Source: an uncultured Collinsella sp.
GTDB lineage: Bacteria; Actinomycetota; Coriobacteriia; Coriobacteriales; Coriobacteriaceae
Assembly (NCBI GenBank): GCA_900754745.1
Contig: CAAEEB010000082.1
Coordinates: 1-16,829, forward strand
Length of the DNA: 16,829 bases
Direction of reading: 5' to 3'
A program made the position numbers and the translations under genes. The notes under the pieces were generated by a model, which saw nothing but the letters and a program-made list of their open reading frames with translations, was not told the DNA's origin and made no database searches. Positions within the stretch are counted from its first letter, which is position 1. Each line of letters opens with the position of its first letter. Shown here in pieces: positions 14,501 to 16,829 of the stretch.

Positions 14501-15363
14501 ACTCTGCTGGTGGTGGCGTGTATCGCTATACGCTCGGCGATGCAGAGGCGACGCAGATTTATGATGCGGCTGGCCATTACCAGTACTGCGACTCTCCGGT
14601 CATTGCCGATGCATCTGGCAACCTGTACTACATCAATGACTCGGGCACGCTGTTCAAGCTTGGTGCCGTTGAGTCTTGGACGGTTGCCTTTAATTCCAAC
14701 GGCGGGTCTGCTTGCGACACTAAGTTTGTTGCTACGGCAGATGGCAAGCTGGTCAAGCCGGCCGATCCGACGCGCGATGGCTACACTTTCGGCGGTTGGT
14801 ATACCGATGAGGCTTGCACGCAGGCGTATGACTTCGGTACGCCGGTGACGGCCGATCTGACGTTGTATGCCAAGTGGACCAAGAACGCCGTTAACCCTGG
14901 CGGCATTGGCGGTTCTGGCTCCAATGGCGGCAATGGTGGCGCTGGTAACGGTTCCGGTGCTGGCACGGGCGCTGGCACGGGTTCCGGCTCCGGCATGAAG
15001 GGCCAGCAGGCTGGCGGCGCTGTCGCCCCGGGTCATAAGCCGACGACCAAGACGACGGTGTCGACCAAGACTGAGACCAAGGACAACAAGTCCGACAAGA
15101 AGGACTCCGATAAGTCCGATAAGAAGGACGAGAAGAAGTCTGACAAGAAGTCTGACAAGAAGTCTGACAAGAAGGACAGCAAGTCCGACAAGAAGTCCGA
15201 TTCCAAGTCCGATACGGGTGCTGCTTCCACGACCACTGCTAAGAAGTCCTCTAGTGCTTCCGAGCAGGAGAATGGCACCAATTCGCTTGCCATCGTCGGC
15301 GTTGCGGCTGGCGTGATCGGTCTTGCCGTCATCGGCGTGTTCGTGTTTACCAAGCGTCGGTAG
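11557..15363 (+). CDS. surface protein with four DUF4430 repeats and a beta-propeller, probable corrinoid binder
   Basis: A 1268-residue exported protein under a cobalamin riboswitch. A long basic N-region and hydrophobic segment (GLVAFLAFAMAFSTTPA) end near the likely signal cleavage AQLWA at about residue 47. A low-complexity linker (50-140) precedes four DUF4430-like repeats at about 145-258, 270-375, 384-492 and 499-611. Each has the core FWQLFVDG, YWQLFING, YWRFYVNG or YWHLYING (Trp at 229, 344, 460, 579), as in the cobalamin-binding beta domain of transcobalamin. Residues about 665-1037 are PQQ-like propeller blades, about 1041-1110 an InlB_B-type repeat, then a Gly-rich and KSD-rich stalk and a C-terminal membrane helix (1242-1265) ending KRR. 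No LPxTG. Start chosen by AGGAG at 11548-11552; ATG 11476 is an alternative. Confidence 0.9.
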   Translation: MDMFEGERERASLHRRGAIARGVAKRGLVAFLAFAMAFSTTPAQLWAEGAEGIAEAVAQAATPGEDAALAGGTAEQSGAEVSDSVGAPAASAATTEAATGDEGSTTGESPAASEQSSTVSAGQAGSAAAAAVQAENPTETGDVAKKQVEVSFSIIGTDADGRAQTWVAPTQLKLDEGSTAADAFVKLQQKTGFKADYEPNTAYGFYLKSITSPTDGRTLAYDPTTCAFWQLFVDGASSSVGASSVKLTQGQKIEFAYTAGSASPVVKDQVAANVTVIGRDAQGKTQTWVDNAQYVVTSGSSALDLTKVALEANGIDAVAAGSFILSLKYNGVELGTPFDYSTYWQLFINGKSSDYTADNVTIHAGDTVTWFYGGWGDQLPSDSVHASVQVLGKDKDGKQQVWASTGQTSLKAGSTAKDLLEQTSLTLDAGESSWGWFLNGITSPFDGKSYGYDPATNSYWRFYVNGKFADVGAGSYELGEGDAITFMYAGDSDALPGQVLGSADIIGPDVNGNDTRWGTASNVSLPEGSTAQNLIEAVLKAKGVAYNGSQSGEYWFLNSITSPFDHKPYGWDAATNKYWHLYINGEPSSLCANQVTLKSDDKVTFAYTTDNSPMPDPDKIVVDPSATTPDWDAEWAGYGNSGNGSTVTDAKTPAQAAGLKWAFDWKAESGRQHANCSEPVIANGFVYIATENELIKIDSSTGKKVASAPLASKVSYTSRPIYTNGLLIVPLNGGAVQAITADKLICKWLTPGLTDLTQSSCTVVSDGEYVYVGSVDISYDENYNATYGNGSFVRIKIATGEVSWQNIDPAEGYYWTGAALTDKYAIVPTSAGTLKCIDKTTGDVVSTMKLGAVANADCIADPTNGSTFYQMTHDGKLHVISLSAKGVLSEQKTVDLGLTNNMSAPAVSGDNLIVGGQTATGSALVLYNLKTGKTTMVAAADGKALPAGFNGIAATPLVSVQGGKTYVYFTVNSADSKDYVNYSAGGGVYRYTLGDAEATQIYDAAGHYQYCDSPVIADASGNLYYINDSGTLFKLGAVESWTVAFNSNGGSACDTKFVATADGKLVKPADPTRDGYTFGGWYTDEACTQAYDFGTPVTADLTLYAKWTKNAVNPGGIGGSGSNGGNGGAGNGSGAGTGAGTGSGSGMKGQQAGGAVAPGHKPTTKTTVSTKTETKDNKSDKKDSDKSDKKDEKKSDKKSDKKSDKKDSKSDKKSDSKSDTGAASTTTAKKSSSASEQENGTNSLAIVGVAAGVIGLAVIGVFVFTKRR
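15133..15168 (+). repeat. three perfect 12-bp tandem repeats in the stalk
   Basis: AAGAAGTCTGAC occurs three times in a row (15133-15144, 15145-15156, 15157-15168), flanked by diverged copies. Each unit encodes KKSD. Slippage would change stalk length in frame. Confidence 0.8.
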
Positions 15364-16281
15364 GTGAGGGCTGTGTCCAATAAGCCACAGGACGCCGAGT
15401 CCAAGCAGCCCGACTCGTCGTTCATTCAGCTTGACGATGTAAAGCAAAAGGGCGCCGCTTCGGCGGCGTCCGGCCCTCGGCGCAAGGCGCTTGTTGGCGT
15501 CCTGACAGCCGCCTGTATTGCACTCATTGTCGTCTCGTTGGGTTTTGTCCACCCCTCTACCAGCGGTGCATGGTCCATCGACTGGATTGCGCGGGCTGTG
15601 ACAGGGGAGAGCATCGTTGCTAAGGATGTGTCGGTTTCCGGCTCGACTACCGCTTCGGGTAAGACTGGAGTCAAGGGCTCAAAATCTTCGGACAATGCGA
15701 AGGACGGGTCGAAGGATTCGGATGAATCCGATTCCAAGGACAAGTCTGAATCTTCGGACAAAAAGTCAGACAAGGGCTCGAAGGCGAAGAGGTCCGAAGA
15801 CAAGGGCGGCAAGAAGTCAGGGGACAAATCGGGTTCGCAGAATTCTGATTCCACTGGCGAATCGAGTTCTTCTGACGGCTCTTCTTCGGGCGGTGGCTCG
15901 GTGTCTGGCGGTGGGTCTGCATCCAACAGTGGCGGCGCCTCTGCGGGCAATCAGGACGGCTCGCAGCAGTCTGGTTATGTCACAGTGACGGTCTCGGTTA
16001 CGTCGAGCGCCGTGGGCAATCCTGTGTCTTCTGGCGGCACCTTCACCTTTAACGAGGGCGCTACGGTCTACGATGCCCTGTGCGCTCTGGGGCTTTCTGT
16101 CAATGCGCACGGCTCGTCATACGGCACGTATGTCGCCGCGATTGGTGGTCTGGCCGAGAAACAGTACGGCGGCACGAGCGGCTGGATGTACTCCGTCAAC
16201 GGCACAACGCCCATGACGGCCTGCAGCAACTACGTTCTCTCAAACGGCGACAACGTAGTCTGGTATTACGTTACAGGCTAG
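15364..16281 (+). CDS. membrane-anchored protein with one DUF4430 domain, probable corrinoid binder
   Basis: A 305-residue protein beginning with GTG directly after the stop codon of the preceding gene, so translation is probably coupled; GTG 15373 is an alternative start. Residues 1-40 are hydrophilic and cytoplasmic, 42-62 is one membrane helix (ALVGVLTAACIALIVVSLG), and about 75-200 is a Ser/Lys/Asp/Gly stalk like that of the upstream protein. The C-terminal domain (about 202-305) fits DUF4430: TFTFNEGATVYDALCALGL, then GTSGWMYSVNGT and NGDNVVWYYVTG. It is anchored at the N-terminus while its neighbour is anchored at the C-terminus, so it could receive ligand from it. Regulation by the same riboswitch is expected. 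A terminator follows. Confidence 0.88.
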   Translation: MRAVSNKPQDAESKQPDSSFIQLDDVKQKGAASAASGPRRKALVGVLTAACIALIVVSLGFVHPSTSGAWSIDWIARAVTGESIVAKDVSVSGSTTASGKTGVKGSKSSDNAKDGSKDSDESDSKDKSESSDKKSDKGSKAKRSEDKGGKKSGDKSGSQNSDSTGESSSSDGSSSGGGSVSGGGSASNSGGASAGNQDGSQQSGYVTVTVSVTSSAVGNPVSSGGTFTFNEGATVYDALCALGLSVNAHGSSYGTYVAAIGGLAEKQYGGTSGWMYSVNGTTPMTACSNYVLSNGDNVVWYYVTG

Positions 16282-16303
16282 AGGCCTCGACATAGCGCGT
16301 CAG

Positions 16304-16341
16304 ACGGGCGGTTCGGACAAACACTCGGGCCGCCCGTTTTT
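16304..16341 (+). terminator. intrinsic terminator of the B12-regulated operon
   Basis: ACGGGCGG (16304-16311) pairs with CCGCCCGT (16330-16337), followed by five T residues (16337-16341). It lies 23 bp after the stop codon of the second DUF4430 gene and marks a two-gene operon. Confidence 0.85.
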
Positions 16342-16349
16342 ATGCGAAT

Positions 16350-16455
16350 GGGACGTCGTTTCCCAATCGAGGCTCAACCGGAAAATGCATCCCGCTCTGT
16401 AGGCGAATTCCGGGACACAGTTTCCGCATCAGCATCCATTGGGAAAGCGGGGACC
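16350..16455. repeat. nested palindromic intergenic element
   Basis: Outer arms TTTCCCAAT (16359-16367) and ATTGGGAAA (16438-16446) are perfect. Inside them 16379-16395 and 16410-16426 pair imperfectly (13 of 17), reading CGGAAAATGCATCCCGC and CCGGGACACAGTTTCCG. No coding frame is convincing. It resembles a REP/BIME-type repeat or the end of a mobile element. Confidence 0.45.
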
Positions 16456-16484
16456 TCGGACGTTTTACGGACCATGTCCCGGCG

Positions 16485-16600
16485 CTATGCCGCATGGTCC
16501 CTCTCCTCGCGATACTCCCTAATGGTCTTCCATCCTAGGTCTTTCGTGAGCTTGCTGTCCCTATATCACTCGATATATTCGCCGAGCAGGCGTGGATTGG
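16485..16600 (-). pseudogene. decayed IS3-type transposase C-terminus
   Basis: On the minus strand one frame reads PRLLGEYIE, a TGA at 16566-16568, then YRDSKLTKDLGWKTIREYRE and a stop at 16485-16487. This pattern fits the C-terminal end of IS3-family OrfB (integrase tail: EYIEWY..., LGW, YRE), with the TGA replacing an expected Trp codon. The sequence differs from the adjacent intact transposase tail, so it is a remnant of another element. The final codons overlap a hairpin (GGACCATG 16469-16476 with CATGGTCC 16493-16500). Confidence 0.55.
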
Positions 16601-16606
16601 CAACAC

Positions 16607-16829
16607 CTATTTGGACGATTCCGGGAGGGACAGCCCCGCCTCCCTGAACTCGACCGGCGACATGTAGCCCAGCGTCGAGTGGATCCTGAAGTTGTCGTAC
16701 CGGTGCACGTAGTCCGAGAGCTTGGCCCGTAGCTCGCGCGTCGTGCCGAACGCCTCGCGGTGGACGAGCTCGGCCTTCAGTATCCTGTTGGTCGACTCGT
16801 CGACGGCGTTGTCGTAGGGGCAGCCCTTG
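16607..16829 (-). CDS. IS3-family transposase (OrfB), C-terminal 74 residues
   Basis: The minus-strand frame enters from the right edge and ends with TAG at 16607-16609. It shows the end of the rve/DDE integrase domain: KGCPYDNAVDESTNRILKAE, where the Glu of DES is the third catalytic residue, then LRAKLSDYVHRYDNFRIHST and LGYMSPVEFREAG. This is the typical IS3/IS150 OrfB ending. The start and the first two Asp residues are outside the window. No frameshift is visible. AGG and CTC-rich codons resemble those of the IS30 transposase at the other edge. Confidence 0.92.
   Translation of the reverse strand, partial: KGCPYDNAVDESTNRILKAELVHREAFGTTRELRAKLSDYVHRYDNFRIHSTLGYMSPVEFREAGLSLPESSK

Noticed and set aside
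15060..15215. Possible CRISPR-like array in the repetitive stalk region
   Set aside because: The 12-bp units are directly adjacent without spacers and are in frame, encoding KKSD.
11239..15552. Two long minus-strand frames (685 and 744 codons)
   Set aside because: Shadows of the DUF4430/propeller gene; one also spans the riboswitch. Composition is Arg/Leu/Gly-rich without motifs.

Overview
The window looks like a chromosomal segment of a high-GC, anaerobic gut actinobacterium of class Coriobacteriia, most likely Collinsella or a close relative. This is inferred from gene content, codon use (CGC for Arg, GC-rich third positions) and the combination of an FchA/FolD pair, a C69 dipeptidase, a phasin-like/ABC1 kinase pair and large Lys-Ser-Asp-rich surface proteins. 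No database search was possible.

Layout. 1-740 is the N-terminal two thirds of an IS30-type transposase (minus strand), running off the left edge. 964-2209 holds a small SHOCT-domain protein (+) and a hicA-hicB toxin-antitoxin pair (-) with two operator-like dyads upstream. 2594-4021 carries two tandem paralogous lipoproteins (-), each followed by an intrinsic terminator. Diverging from them at 4385 is a zinc-ribbon, single-pass membrane protein. 5410-6899 is an fchA-folD folate one-carbon operon. Between folD and the next gene sits a 228-bp AT-rich element bounded by near-perfect 35-bp inverted repeats (6938-7165), resembling a MITE. 7265-8788 is a C69 dipeptidase. 8937-11125 is a phasin-like protein plus ABC1/UbiB kinase operon ending in an intrinsic terminator whose T-run overlaps the next promoter.

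The most striking part is 11203-16281. A good sigma-70-type promoter drives a cobalamin riboswitch, followed by a 1268-residue secreted, C-terminally membrane-anchored protein. That protein has four DUF4430 (transcobalamin beta-domain-like) repeats, a PQQ-like beta-propeller, an InlB_B-type repeat and a charged stalk. The next gene starts right at its stop codon and encodes an N-terminally anchored protein with one DUF4430 domain. I interpret this as a surface corrinoid-capture system: B12 shortage would switch on two differently anchored binders.

The right edge (16282-16829) has a strong terminator, a nested palindromic intergenic element, a decayed IS3-type transposase C-terminus with an in-frame stop, and the C-terminus of an apparently intact IS3-family transposase running off the window. 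The locus is thus flanked by insertion sequences on both sides.
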